Assembly (NCBI RefSeq): GCF_030272615.1
Contig: NC_081407.1
Coordinates: 265,484,574 to 265,548,573 of the forward strand
Reading direction: 5' to 3'
Length of the DNA stretch: 64,000 bases
DNA from: Cryptomeria japonica
Taxonomy: Eukaryota; Streptophyta; Pinopsida; Cupressales; Cupressaceae
The notes below the pieces were generated by a model. The model worked only from the letters and a program-made list of their open reading frames with translations. It was not told the origin of the DNA and did not search any database. The position numbers were made by a program, and so were the translations under genes. Shown here piece after piece: positions 11,920 to 23,417 of the stretch (position 1 is its first letter; each line of letters opens with the position of its first letter).

Positions 11920-12849
11920 TCTATTGCCATTGGGGATAACTCCTTCACTGATGTTAAGTTGTGTGTATCCCATTCGACAAACAATCTTCTTTCCATCTAT
12001 TTGATCACTCATGGGGCAACAAGGAAAACCGTGGAGTTCACAATTGATTCAGTTATCATTAGAGACTTGGAGAATAAAGATATTATTTCTATAGGGGTGA
12101 TGGATCATGCATCTCGATTGTATTCCTTTGTAGATTTTGTTCCTATTGATGAGGTTGATTCTTCATATGTTGATCAGACTTCTTGTGTTGATTCAGGCAT
12201 TGAGGAGAATTTTGGGTACTTGAAATTGGGTGTTCTCACATGTGACCCCATTCTTGAGCCTTCTATTCCATCTCCTCCTATTCATATCACATCACCTGTT
12301 GCACGTAATGATCCAGATATTGCAAATTTTTTGCCTTGTGATTTAGTGCAGTGGGATATACCATGTCTTCCAACTATATTTTCTTGGGATGACTACTTGA
12401 CAAACATTGCAGGTTTGTTTGTGGAGTCCTACATTGTAGATTTGGGAGACATCATTGATGACATTCATCTTCTCTTTGATGAAGATGATCCTTCTTCGGT
12501 TGTTGTGGGGGAACATTCTGAACCTCTTATTCATTCTCTACATGATCATTCTTTTGAGGTTGACATGATTGTGGATACTTATGTACAACATTTGGAGGAG
12601 GTCTCTTTATCCTTAGAGGAGACATGTGAGTCTTTGGATCTTGTTCTACATTCATCTCCATTAGATCTTGGATTTCCCTTTTCAGTAGTGTGGATCAATA
12701 CACCCGATTTGGAGGAGGTAACTTTCAGCATCAAAATGGGGACACTTGAGCAATTTTCAGAGACTCCATACATCTTGTGTTTTTGGGGAGACTTCATGGA
12801 TACACCTTTGGTTTTATTTCTTCCTAAGGGGAGGAACATTGTTCGATGA
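11920..12849 (+). CDS. Acidic ORF replacing pol in the copia-type element
   Basis: The frame is open for 310 codons from just after a stop at 11917-11919 to TGA at 12847. The first 55 or so codons continue copia protease/pre-integrase sequence (for example VKLCVSHSTNNLLSI and IISIGVMDHASRLYSF). The remaining 240 or so residues match nothing I know. They are very rich in Asp, Glu, Leu, Ser and Pro, with acidic runs such as DLGDIIDDIHLLFDEDD, and have no Cys/His clusters or membrane segment. It is the longest uninterrupted frame in an element whose gag is full of stops. It could be an element-specific accessory protein, a captured host fragment, or a chance survivor. Function is unknown and expression is unproven. 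Confidence 0.5.
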   Translation, partial: SIAIGDNSFTDVKLCVSHSTNNLLSIYLITHGATRKTVEFTIDSVIIRDLENKDIISIGVMDHASRLYSFVDFVPIDEVDSSYVDQTSCVDSGIEENFGYLKLGVLTCDPILEPSIPSPPIHITSPVARNDPDIANFLPCDLVQWDIPCLPTIFSWDDYLTNIAGLFVESYIVDLGDIIDDIHLLFDEDDPSSVVVGEHSEPLIHSLHDHSFEVDMIVDTYVQHLEEVSLSLEETCESLDLVLHSSPLDLGFPFSVVWINTPDLEEVTFSIKMGTLEQFSETPYILCFWGDFMDTPLVLFLPKGRNIVR

Positions 12850-13195
12850 TCGTGGAGTAGTTTCTTCATTTATTTTCAAGCTTCTACCATTGGTGCAGAT
12901 TCTCCATTGAGGGGGAGCTACTTGGTCTCTCTTATTCTCTCTTATGGGGGGACTTTTTCCTCACATGGGGTTTTGTCCTTCTCATAACTCTTTGAGAGTT
13001 ATTTTGTATAGTTTTCATCTCTCTTTTGGGGGGGAATTTTTTCCCATTGATTTTTTCTCTCCTTCTCCATTTGTTAGAGATTGCATTAGTTTGTATGCTT
13101 TTGCATATGTACATGGGTACCTAACATGGCCTTGTAGCCAAGACCCATTTTGCATTGTTATCTTGAGTCTACTTTCCCTAAGTTGCACTCAAGGG

Positions 13196-13214
13196 GCAAA
13201 GGGAGAGGGTGGGG
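13196..13214 (+). promoter_or_regulatory. Polypurine tract of the copia-type element
   Basis: A near-pure purine run, aaagggagagggtgggg, ends exactly where the 3' LTR begins with tgttgg. It is the priming site for plus-strand DNA. Confidence 0.88.
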
Positions 13215-15031
13215 TGTTGGTGTAAATTATGTCTAATAATTACACTTTACTTAAGTTGACTTAGGGTAATGCATTTAATAGTAGTTTGGATATGAGACAC
13301 TTAGGGAAGTGTGCACATAGGGATGATGTATGTAGGAGAAATTCCACTTTTTGTGGTCTTATCTTGTTGTTACATTCCACCTTCGATGGGTGATCCACCT
13401 GTTGTAGAATATTTTATTATTTCTCCTACCTACTCTCACCTACCCTTGTTTCTCATTGAGTCACATGTCATGATTGTGTGCTCACATATCCATATGGCCT
13501 TGCCTTTATAAGCAGGCTCATCTCTCATTGTATGTAATGATCCAATTGATCTTATTTGCATCTTGATTAGAATATAGTTTATTTTTATCAATATATTGTC
13601 TATCTTTGGTGCTATTCATTATGCTCTAGATCTTTGATGGTATGATGAAAGAATAAGTATCCGGTCAACTACTGAGAGGGGGGGGGGTGAATCAGTAGAT
13701 AGAAAAACTGATATTAAACTTCACCAATCAATCTCTCAAAGTAAACTTAGAATAATAACTCTGTCAAGATAAAAACTCATAAGATAAACTGATTGTCTGT
13801 TACAACAAATTAACAGTAAACAACTGCTTCATATCTCAATACTTTCAGTTATCATGACTTATAAAAAATAGTTATGTAGTTAAGTAAATCAACCATGAAA
13901 ACATAACCACAAAAACATTCACCACTTGGCACAAATATTTTTGACGTGGAAACCCAAATGGGTAAAAACCACAGTGAGATGAGACTCACAAAATAATATC
14001 TGAACTCTTCTAAAGTTCGCCCTGTTAGGAGCCTAGCCTGTTAAAGCTTTACAAAAAGTCCTATTAAGAATTGATCCTGTTAGGAATCACCCGATTAAGG
14101 GATTGACTACAAATGCCTTGTTACAAGCAATACCCTGTAAGGAGTCACCTCGGTAGAGAATTTGAAAATCCAATCTAATGGACTACCTTGTTAGAGGATT
14201 TGAATAACACCAAGCTTGTTAGAGATTACCCGGTTAGGGGATTTCAATTCTGATGTAATTGTTAGAAAACAACAAGAGTTTGCTGATCTGTCTGAATAGC
14301 ACTACACTTGCTTGATTAGATCCATTTCATGCTCCTATATGCCTTTACTCAAACTGCAGATACATCATCCGATTTGGCAACCACACACTCAACTGAACTG
14401 TGTCTATCTCTTTGCCAACTCTCTTAAAACTAAACAACTTCATTGACCTTAAATACAAATCAATCAGGTCGGTAACACAACAAAAACCTAACTCTCATCG
14501 AGATTACAAACAAATTCTGTTCAAGTATGACCATTGGATTACATAGCAATCTTTGCACATCAATCAATAAAACTTTGATCGCTCCTTGATCACCGCTTCA
14601 TTGAACTTAGTAACTCATCACGCGCTTTGCATTAGATGCAATACATTTTCTCATTCCCTAGACAAAAACCGTTACAACAGCTCACCAAAATCTCTTGGAA
14701 TTGTCTTCATACAATAATCATGCGTGTCATCATCATTACCGCTCATCATCAGATCATAAACCAATATAACCAATTCACCAAACTTAATTGATTAGGGTTT
14801 ATCAAAACCAACAGGGAGGGTTTACCAGTTACAACAATAGATAAGGTTTACACCGTTAGACCGGTTACCGGTTCTCCTCACAAATTCTTCCTACTGGTTA
14901 CAGTAGCAATATTACAACAATATCAACAATATCATTACCGGTTTTATTGACATCTATGACAAATAACATATCATTAATACAATCTTCATGCAAATGCCAA
15001 CAATCTTGGCTATATTTGACAAATTCCTACA
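13215..15031 (+). repeat. 3' LTR of the copia-type element, split by an insertion
   Basis: Positions 13215-13634 and 15008-15031 together align with the 444-bp 5' LTR. The break is occupied by 13635-15002 plus one copy of its target duplication. Confidence 0.9.
13635..15002. mobile_element. Solo LTR (1368 bp) nested in the copia 3' LTR
   Basis: The insertion starts TGATGGTATG and ends GCCAACA and is flanked by atctt at 13630-13634 and 15003-15007. The duplication is perfect and removing it restores the host LTR exactly. There are no internal direct repeat, primer site or coding domain, so it is best read as a solo LTR left by LTR-LTR recombination. It contains a G-run with a gaatcagt motif near 13680 and many copies of a 'cctgttag' or 'ccggttag' theme. 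Orientation cannot be told from the termini alone. Confidence 0.8.
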
Positions 15032-15036
15032 CATAC

Positions 15037-16449
15037 ATCTTTGGTACTCAGTTACCTATCAAAAGGCACACAAAACTTTACTTTTTTCTACGTTGTAATT
15101 TTTGTGATTTACATACAATTGCCTTAGGGATGAAAATAACTCCAAATAGTTGATTTTATATCAATCTATCTATACAATTGAACTTGCTTTTAGTGGTAGC
15201 CATTGAACCTCATCTTTGTTTACCTTGCTCTAAGTTGATCCATTAATGGGTGATCCATATATAATTTTATTAAAATTGTTATATACACTTAGTCAAAAAG
15301 AGCCTAAAAAACAATTTAAAATAAAAAACAAGAAAAATTGCTCTTTTATTTTTCATGATTCTCTTAAATTTTAGAATTGTAAATCTTGTCAATAAAATAT
15401 TCCTTGTACAAGAATTCCAATCTAATTGAAAATAAAAAATCAAGGATAAATGAAATTGAGAGATAAAGAAAGGAACATATGTAAAGCCTTTTTTTAATCC
15501 CACGAGTGATTAGAATTTGAATATCTTTAAGGTTAATTTTTTATAAATGTCTTTGTTTGCTAAATTTGGAAGAGCAACATACCTAAAAAAATGACCTTTA
15601 TTGTTTATAAAAACAAGCTTCTCCTTCCAGACTTGATTGCAACATATTGAAAGGAGTAGATTATGATCTATAGTTGACGAAGCTATCATTGAAGTAGGAT
15701 TTAAGATTTTTCATATAAATACATAATAGTAGCATAAAAAAATGCTTTAGAAATTCATATTGATGTCTAGGAGATAAATTAAATGAAAACTATGTGTTTT
15801 GGAAAAGTTCCCTGTAAGTCATGGAAAATGAAGGTCATTTCATGTAACTTCATAAACATAGTGTTGTCACCAGTATTTCATCGAAGAATAATAAGATATA
15901 TATTAAAATTTGAAATCAAACAAAAAGTTAAGATTTGGGAAAGTTTACTCTAAAATGTGGAACACAAAGGATATTCATATGAGGGAATTGTTGTGACAAT
16001 AATTTCATATAAAAATGCCTAGAGACATGTTGTTTGTCATGATTCATGAAGTAAAAGATGCACCTTTGTGGTAGTCACCAAATTTTCATTATTAAGGAAG
16101 GCATGGTTGTAATAAGGTTGATACTTGTTGACTAGCAATCATTATTAGAGATATGCCATTCACTCAACAACTATGTAATCATGAAGTCACTATTAGGAAT
16201 CTGCCAGTTATTCATCAATTATTCAATTAGTTTTGCAATTACATTTGAATTCAATCCATTCTAATAAATCGGCCCTACAAGTGGCATAAATGATTTATGT
16301 GAGAGGTGAACCCAATTATGTTAAGGAAATTGGCCCACATGTGGAAAAGTGGCTAGCAACAAGAGGAAGTTATAAAAATCCTCCAACCCTCAAATGATAG
16401 TTGTCCTTTGGGGAAAATGTTCAAACTCTTGAAGAGTGTTTCTGCCCAA
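15037..16449. other. AT-rich spacer without recognised genes
   Basis: About 1.4 kb between two target-duplicated elements. Only short random frames are present and I see no repeat boundary or conserved protein trace on either strand. Confidence 0.5.
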
Positions 16450-16481
16450 GGTGTTGTTAGAGCATTTTTAGCTATTAGTTG

Positions 16482-17185
16482 TGTAGACACATAAAAATTT
16501 CCATTAATTTGTCCTCATTTAATTTCAAATTTCTCTGAACATCGGGTGAGTCCTTATTATTACATTATTATTTCTCCATAATTCATTATTCATAATTCCC
16601 ATCTTTTATTATATTATTATTAATATCTTACCATTTATCCATTAAATTTATTAAATAAAACATTATATCATATTCATGCATACTCCTTCATGCACTCACC
16701 TTATATACATTTTGTCTATTTATTTAATAAAACCTTTAAATATCCCCTCCTACCACTTACCATTTCCCACTTACCATTTCTCATTTACCACTCATCTTGC
16801 ATTATCCCACATTCATCCCACAACATGAACTCGCCCAGAGAAATTCTATTTACACAAGCCCCTCTCTCTTATTTGGGCATCTCATCTTTATGCGTCGAAC
16901 TTATATCAGTTTATATTCTTCAACATCTCGGCACTTCATTTTCTTTAGCTTCCTTTGCATCAATCATCTTGAATCTCCAAAAAACCATAGCTTCTTGTGT
17001 GTGCTTCTGAGAGCAATATTATCTACATAAGGTCTTGGTTTAAGGAGTGCAATCGAGTGGATTATGTAACATGCATGTGTGTTTTAGCTTAGATATTTTC
17101 ATTTGCATGTGTGTGTTTTGCAGGTACTTCATTGTTGGATGTTGGAAGATTGAATCTTGTATTCAATCCATTTCCTCCATCTACA
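16482..17185 (+). mobile_element. 704-bp LTR-like insertion inside the miniature element
   Basis: Starts TGTAGACACATAAAAATT, ends CATCTACA, and is flanked by a perfect agttg duplication at 16477-16481 and 17186-17190. The TG...CA ends and 5-bp duplication indicate a solo LTR. Its first nine bases match the start of the LTR at the window's right end (62430-63234, minus strand), suggesting the same superfamily. There is no coding capacity. Confidence 0.75.
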
Positions 17186-17503
17186 AGTTGTTTTCTTACA
17201 ACTAGTTATGATTTTTTTCTTAAGTTCACTTAGGAGTTCTTATTTTAGTTGTGCACCTAGTTTAGATTTTATGAATAGATAGTTTAGCTAGAGTTGAACT
17301 TTATTTAGCTCCTCATTTTTGCACTTTAGTTCTCCTAAATTTAGTTTTGTGCTCTCTTTATAAGCACCTCATTATACAACTGTAACTCATTCTGTATTCT
17401 TTGCTTTTGAGTAATATAGCATTCATTTGTGTAGCTCTCATTTGTGAAAGTTGTTTTTGTTTACCATTTGATCTTGCAGGTGCTTGTGTTGCAACTTTCA
17501 ACA

Positions 17504-17515
17504 TGGTATTAGAGC
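17504..17515 (+). promoter_or_regulatory. tRNA-iMet-type primer binding site of the miniature element
   Basis: TGGTATTAGAGC follows the left LTR end (caaca) directly. It differs from the canonical site by one C-to-T change, also seen in the element at 47139. Confidence 0.8.
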
Positions 17516-17847
17516 ATGGATTCGACAAGTGCCTTCTCAAGCTTTGAGGGTTTTCATTGCTCAAAAGCGTTGTAGAGTCACAAATTTTCTTTTTTATGGA
17601 TTTGGAGCTAGGCGATTTTTTTTTATCAATTTTGAGGCCTTCCTTCCTTTTTTAGCAGTTCATGTTCTTTTTATGTATTTCATCTCTCACTTTTGGAGAA
17701 GGTTTTTTTCCCACATGGTTTTTCTCCTTTTCTCTGCTTAGTGAGACTTCATTGGTTTATGCATGGATACCTAATCAAGCCTTTTGTTATCGGAACCCAT
17801 TTTTCCATTCATGCATTTAGAGTTTTTCTACTCACCCTAAGTTTCAC

Positions 17848-17858
17848 TTAAGGAGGGA
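17848..17858 (+). promoter_or_regulatory. Polypurine tract of the miniature element
   Basis: The purine run aaggaggga lies immediately before the right LTR start tgctaagagca. Confidence 0.7.
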
Positions 17859-18181
17859 TGCTAAGAGCATATTTAGCTATAAGTTGCTTTCTTACAACTA
17901 GTTATGATTTTTTGCTTAAGTTCACTTAGGAGTGTTTATTTTAGTAGTGCACCTAATTTAGCTAGAGTTGAGCTTTATTTAACTCCTCATGCTTGCACTT
18001 TATTCATCTAAATTTAGCCCTATGCTTTCTTTATAAGCACCTCATTGTACAATTGTAACTCATTCTATATTCATTGCTTTTGAGTAATATAGCATTCATT
18101 TGTGTAGCTCTCATTTGTGGAAGGTGTTCTTGTTTACCATTTGATCTTGTAGGTGCTTGTGTTGCAAAATTCAATAGGTGT

Positions 18182-20690
18182 TGATTAAACAATGGCACAC
18201 CCTTGACTAGATAAGAAGGAAATGCCCCAACAAATGCATCTCAAACACCTATTGTATCGATTGTGTTCATTGGGAGGCTACTTATTATTCCCCAAAAGTC
18301 CTATGTGAAAAGAAAGGATGGTCAGAAAAATATTTTAACAACTCTTCTATCATGAATAATCATTAGGACAATGTTTTATTTCCATATTTGATATTAATAT
18401 GGTAATAAGATATTTTAGAATTTTTTTTTCAAAGTGCTATCTTTCTAATAAAGATTTTAAGAAACAAATTTATAGATAATTTTTATACTAGAAAATTGTT
18501 TCCACGAAATTTTAATAGAATATATTTAACAAATTGTTGAACAATTATAGTTTGTCCCTCATTGATAAGTATTATCAAAGACAAACAGGACTATCTCCCT
18601 TTTGGAAGATTCCCAATCATAGTAATAAGTAGAAAATGCTTCTGAATGCATAGTTTGCATCATTTATCAGGAGAGAAGCACACTATATTTCTCATTTATG
18701 AGATGTGATATTAAATAAACTAAGACACTTAAGTTAGGGCTAGATGTTTGTTTTATGCAATTTTTATTAATCTTGCCATATATTCTTCACGATCAATTAG
18801 ACAATTTTTTTAGGAAAGAAGTTTTTGTGACTTAAGATTATCCTCTTAATATTGATAGTTAATGTAATTGATATTGATATGGGTTTTGGGACATCTTTAG
18901 TTATATAGACTTTATGCAATTTATGACATGAAAAATAAAGTCCAAGAACAATAAAATGTACACTCAACATTGTTATCCCATCCATCTTTAGTTTGAATAG
19001 GTATAGTTGTAGGTGAACAATAATTTCTGTGAATATGAAAATTCCAAATAATGTTCAGTGAGCTATGAGCTATGGTGTTTTGGTACCAATTTTTAAGTAT
19101 GACCTAGTGATGAGGGCAGAACCCGAGACACAAAAAAACACAACAAATTGCAATAAAAGACTTTATTATTATTATTTGAGAACTATCTTTAATACATGCA
19201 ATTACATTCAAGTGGGAATAATCCTCATACACTACAACAACTTACATCTATAGAGCTTTCTGGAAACTCTTACAATGTAAATTTTCCAACTCACAACTCA
19301 CATCCAACAACTCTCCAAAAACTAACTCATAAGTTTCCTTCAATGAGTCCTAAATAGCCTTTTCTGGTTTGGAGCCAAAATTACAATTTAGAAATTAAAA
19401 TTTGGCAGTCTAGCGCCAAATCTTACAATTTGAATTTCAAAATTGAGCCAAATTTGAAAACTAGAAACTTTATGAAAAATTGCCCAACTTCCGACAGCCA
19501 TAAGTTTTGATCCGGGAATTGGATTGACTCACCGTTTGAACCGTCGGAAAGCTCTCTGAGTGTAGAATATGTTAAGAATTTTTTTGTTGATTCCTGCCAT
19601 TTTTGAGGCTGTTTAATGCGTAAAATATGACTTGAAAGGTTTTTTAAATTTTTTTTTCAGGAAACTGAAACTTGAATAACTTTCAAAACGTTAATGATTT
19701 TAACCTGATTCTTTCGCCAATGTGCTTATTTTTCCGTTCTCACGATTCCCACAAAATTCGGGTTTCATCCACCTTCAAATTAAAACTTTCTAAAAATAGG
19801 AGGTTGGCTAGAAGAAGCAGTTGGTTAATTCTAAAAGTTGGAATCTCTTATTTGTCCAAATGGGTATCTAGAAATGCAAAAACATTAAAAGAAAACAAAC
19901 AAACAAAGAAATATTTTTTGGGTGATGCAGGATTGCCCTTACACCACCAGAGGCTCTTGTATCACCTAGTAGGGTAAGATTAGTAGGAAAGCACATAAGA
20001 TAAAGTCTTTCTTTAGGAATACCTATTACCACACAAAATTGCAAAAGGCTTCCTCAAACAATACAATTTGGAATGTTGGGAAGTCTCAACTTGCAAGTGT
20101 GGAGCCTTATCACACGACGAAATTGTAAAGGTCCTAAGGAATACAAGCAAAATATAGAGGGTATAACAATATTGTGATTGTGTTTAGTTGATCAAAGGTG
20201 TGAATGAAGTATGCATGATAATATAGGTACAACCAAGATAAGGGTCTCTAAGATAATGCAAGTAATGGAAGCAAACTATGAGTGATCCATACTAAAAGAC
20301 CCCAACCAAGCTAGATAGAAATCAGCCTTAAGGAAAAAATTAAAAGAGAGATAAGATGTCCTTCATCCAGAATTGTAAGTTTATTCTGGATGAGGAAATT
20401 GTATGTGGTTACCGATGGGTTATCCAACTTTGAGTATTTAGTTGCACACAAACCAATGCTAACTTGGACATTTACAGTTTATTTCAGACAGTTATTGATA
20501 GAGAACTATCAAAAGAGATGCACTTAGTATCCCCTAGCCATTTTATAAGTTTCCCAAAGTGAAATATTTAATTTAATTTCTTTATAAAAATAGCCAAATA
20601 AATCTAATTTAATTCTATTTGATTTTTTCTTTTTGATGTTGTATAGGGATTATAGAATATCTTCACGAAGCCAAATTTTTCTATCAAATA
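18182..20690. other. Spacer, with a possible LTR-like stretch at about 19100-20000
   Basis: No gene is supported. The 19100-20000 part contains phrases common in plant LTRs, such as gggcagaacccgagacac and ccgtcggaaagctctc, but I find no partner repeat, TG/CA boundary or target duplication. It is recorded only as a possible LTR fragment. The rest shows nothing. Confidence 0.35.
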
Positions 20691-20699
20691 ATATTTTCT

Positions 20700-22092
20700 C
20701 CTCATGGTGACAGAGAGATGAATTCTAGCAACAATCCATATGATTCCCAAATTATTGCAAGAAATGAAGCTTCTACAAGAATAATTCCTATTGCATCATT
20801 GAATTTGCACTAGAACAAATGTACAATAAAGACAAGAGTCATGACAAAGGGTCAACATCATTTTAACAATGCAAGAGATGGAAAACTTTTGAGTTTTGAC
20901 TTGGTTGATTTTGATGGTGGCTAAATAAGAGTTAAATGTTTTAATGCTGTTGTAGAACAATTTTATGATCACATAGACACTAGAAGCCTATTTATAATCT
21001 TAAAAGGGAGACCCAAACTTGCACAAAATAATTTCAACCATTTAAAGAATGTTTGAGAATTTTGTTTAGAAAGTAATTCTTTAGTTGAGTTGTGTTTGGA
21101 GGATGATAGCTTAATATCAAAACAAATGTCCCATTTTACACCAATAAGTAAAGTTGAGAACATGAAAAGAAATTATATGGTTGATATTATTGGTATTGTT
21201 TAATCAGTTGATCCACCAAACATAATATTCAAAAAGAATGTCACGTGAACTAAGAAAATAAATCTTCAACTAAAAGACATGCTAGCTTGTATGGTGGAGT
21301 TAACAATGTGGGGCAGTTTCTTCGAAGGACAACAACTCCAAGAAATGTGCAATTTAGGAACTTTCCTCATTCTTGCTATAAAGATGCATGAATTAGTGAT
21401 TTTGTGGAAAACCTATGGTCACAATTGCCACAACCCAACTTATTATAAATCTAGATCTTCCAGAATCACAACAATTGAGATCTTGGTTTGATGTAAAAGG
21501 GAAAAATCTGAATTCTCATTCTATTACAAAAGAAAATTCATCTCTAATACAAGCTATAATGTTAAAACTATTGCAAAAATTGAGGATGAGGAACAAGGTA
21601 AATCTAATAAAGCTTATTGGACAGTGATAAAAGCTACCTTATCTTTCATAAAGGTGGATAAATTCTATTACACAACATGTCCATTGAAGATTCAAGGTAG
21701 GCAATACAAAAAAAGGTGAACCATAATGGAAATGGTATTGTGGAAGGTGTGATAAGAGTTTCCCTGAATGTGATCTTATAAATATATACTTCAATGAAAA
21801 ATGCAAGACCATACTGTTTTCACTTGGATTACTACTTTTGTAGAAGTGGTAAAAGAAATTATGGGTGTTACAACAAAGGAATTAAACATTTTGAAGAATG
21901 AAGAAGACATGATGCTAAGTTTGGAGATATTATACAAAAACCCCTTTTCAACAAATGCATATTTAAACTTAAAGCAAAAAAAGAGACTTATAATTTGATG
22001 AACAAAGGATTAAGTGCACTATCATAAAAATAAACAAATTTGATTATTTATGTGAAAGAAAAGCTTTAATAGATTCAATTGCTAAGCTCTAA
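20700..22092 (+). pseudogene. Decayed, intron-less copy of replication protein A large subunit (RPA70/RPA1)
   Basis: Reading with frame changes, the plus strand matches plant RPA1 from the linker before DNA-binding domain A to the natural C-terminus. Domain A region: ARNEASTRIIPIASLN, then KLLSFDLVDFDGG and FNAVVEQFYDHI. Domain B: NYMVDIIGIV, LQLKDM, VELTMWGSFFEGQQLQ, then LDLPESQQLRSWFD. Domain C with its zinc ribbon: YWTVIKATLSFIKVDKF, CGRCDKSFPEC, then KELNILKNEED. It ends SIAKL and TAA at 22090-22092. One zinc Cys is Tyr (RQY). There are several stops and at least three frameshifts, and no intron is apparent across three OB folds. The N-terminal protein-interaction domain is missing. RPA binds single-stranded DNA in replication and repair; this copy cannot. 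It could be a retroposed copy or cargo of a Helitron-type element. No poly-A tail is visible. Confidence 0.82.
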
Positions 22093-22844
22093 GATTTTTT
22101 AAATTCAATTCCTTGAATGCATATTTTGTTAACAACGTTTTCAAACATTTCAAACAAACTCATTGGTTATGTCTAATTTATTTATTCCGATTTCTTCTCA
22201 ATTCATTCAAAAAATCTATAGTGGCAATGGTTGCCTTTTGTGTTGAAATTGTATTGTTTTAATGGATGTTCTTGTTATACCATTGGTTTATTTTTTAAAA
22301 TTTGCATAAATTATATTCTCTTACACTTTTTTGGGCATGTCTAATTCTTGAATTTTTTAAATTTATTGATGTACACTTTATTAATTTGGCATTCTATAGG
22401 GATTATAGATTCTTTATAGAACAAACGTCTCCTTATACTACAAACTTTATAATTATTTATAGTAAATGTCAAAAATCATTTACTATGTAAGAGGATTCAA
22501 TAGGATTATCAAACTTTATTAAATTAAGTAGTTTTCTACTATGCTAATTAGAATGTTTATTTCTTATTTGGAAGATAATGCTACCAAATTTATTTACTTG
22601 CGATTTTGCACATGGTTATTTAAAAGCAATATAACAAAATATATTTGTTTTAGTTATGTGGCTTGCCACCAACATAATAAGTAGTAACTTTTCATCTACC
22701 ATCGTATGCTCTCATCTTGCCCTTCAAGGGATCTTGAAAATTGAAAAGTGTTATATACAAAGGCAATCAAGTGTTTTTATTTTTATCTTAATATTTCATG
22801 TATGTACATGGTTAAATTTATTATATTAACATGGTATTTTCAGC
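22093..22844. other. AT-rich spacer
   Basis: No coding trace or repeat boundary was recognised. Only short random frames are present. Confidence 0.5.
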
Positions 22845-23286
22845 AGTGGGTTGAACCACCTTTGGAATTTTGTTAGACAACTTGTTGAATTTAGCCACAA
22901 ACTCTCACATGGGTTCATGTGGTTCCTTTTTCATTTGAGTCAGTTGTGCTAATAATGCATGAGAATCTTCTATAGGCTTGAACCTCTCTTCAAACTTTGT
23001 TCTGAGTGTAGTCTAGTTGTTGATGGTCTATGGTGCGAGGTAGTAGAACCAATCTATAGCTACACCTTGTAGACTTTCAATGAAGAGTTTCATTGAAACA
23101 TCCTCATGTTCCACACCAAGAACACCACATGCAATATAAAAAGCAGCAACGTGCTCATCTGGATGTTGTCTTCCATCTCTAAAGAACTTGGGAAAGTTCT
23201 TCCTCTAACCATCAAGAAGAGCATGTAAAGGCAAAGTTAGATTCAACGGACCAAAAGCTTTCTCCCAAGGACCTTGGGCAACCATT
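22845..23286 (-). pseudogene. Ty3/gypsy-type gag fragment
   Basis: The minus strand starts MVAQGPWEKAFGPLNL at 23286 and continues through FFRDGRQHPDEHVAAFY, GVLGVEHEDVSMKLF and LQGVAIDWFYYL to FVAKFNKLSNKIPKVV. This is a typical retrotransposon gag core. In-frame stops occur where Gln, Trp or Arg codons are expected. Nothing pol-like follows on the left, so the element is truncated or non-autonomous. Confidence 0.75.
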
Positions 23287-23395
23287 TCACATGTCCTTGG
23301 TGGAAGCTTGAAAAATTACAAGAAAAGAAATTACAATGGATAGGATATCGATATACTTTAACCAAAAGCATGAGGCCTTTAGATGCATATTGTAT

Positions 23396-23412
23396 CCCCA
23401 ATAGAGTCACCA
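23396..23412 (-). promoter_or_regulatory. Primer binding site beside the 23418 LTR
   Basis: The minus strand reads TGGTGACTCTATTGGGG five bases from the LTR end. It resembles the TGGCGACTCC-type sites of Tat/Ogre-like gypsy elements with substitutions. The tRNA identity is an inference. Confidence 0.55.
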
Positions 23413-23417
23413 AAAAC

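Larger units (their letters stand above)
8682..15031 (+). mobile_element. Complete non-autonomous copia-type LTR element, with a nested solo LTR
   Basis: The LTRs are 8682-9125 and 13215-13634 plus 15008-15031, both 444 bp once the nested insertion is removed, with about 20 mismatches by eye. A perfect target duplication, catac, lies at 8677-8681 and 15032-15036. A tRNA-iMet primer site follows the 5' LTR and a strong polypurine tract precedes the 3' LTR. The 4.1-kb interior contains a copia-style gag, a zinc knuckle, a broken protease and an acidic ORF. There is no integrase, reverse transcriptase or RNase H. The element therefore needed trans-acting enzymes. Host element length without the insertion is about 4.98 kb. 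Confidence 0.9.
16455..18176 (+). mobile_element. Miniature LTR element (TRIM-like) with a nested insertion
   Basis: The right LTR is 17859-18176 (318 bp) and the left LTR is 16455-16481 plus 17191-17503 (340 bp). The perfect target duplication ggtgt is at 16450-16454 and 18177-18181. A primer site and a purine tract bracket an interior of only 355 bp with no coding capacity. The interior from about 17680 to 17858 resembles the 3' untranslated end of the copia-type element at 12945-13214: both have a heading like catctctc-ttttgg, then ggtacctaa or ggatacctaa, then ccctaagtt-cac-aagg. That suggests it derives from a related copia lineage. TRIMs are known to move using enzymes of autonomous elements. 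Confidence 0.82.

Noticed and set aside
8778-13511. Pair of near-identical 66-codon frames (8778-8978 and 13311-13511) as a duplicated small gene
   Set aside because: Both lie at the same place in the two copia LTRs and simply reflect the repeat.
19100-20000. Definite LTR
   Set aside because: Wording resembles plant LTRs, but no partner repeat, TG/CA boundary, primer site or duplication could be found.
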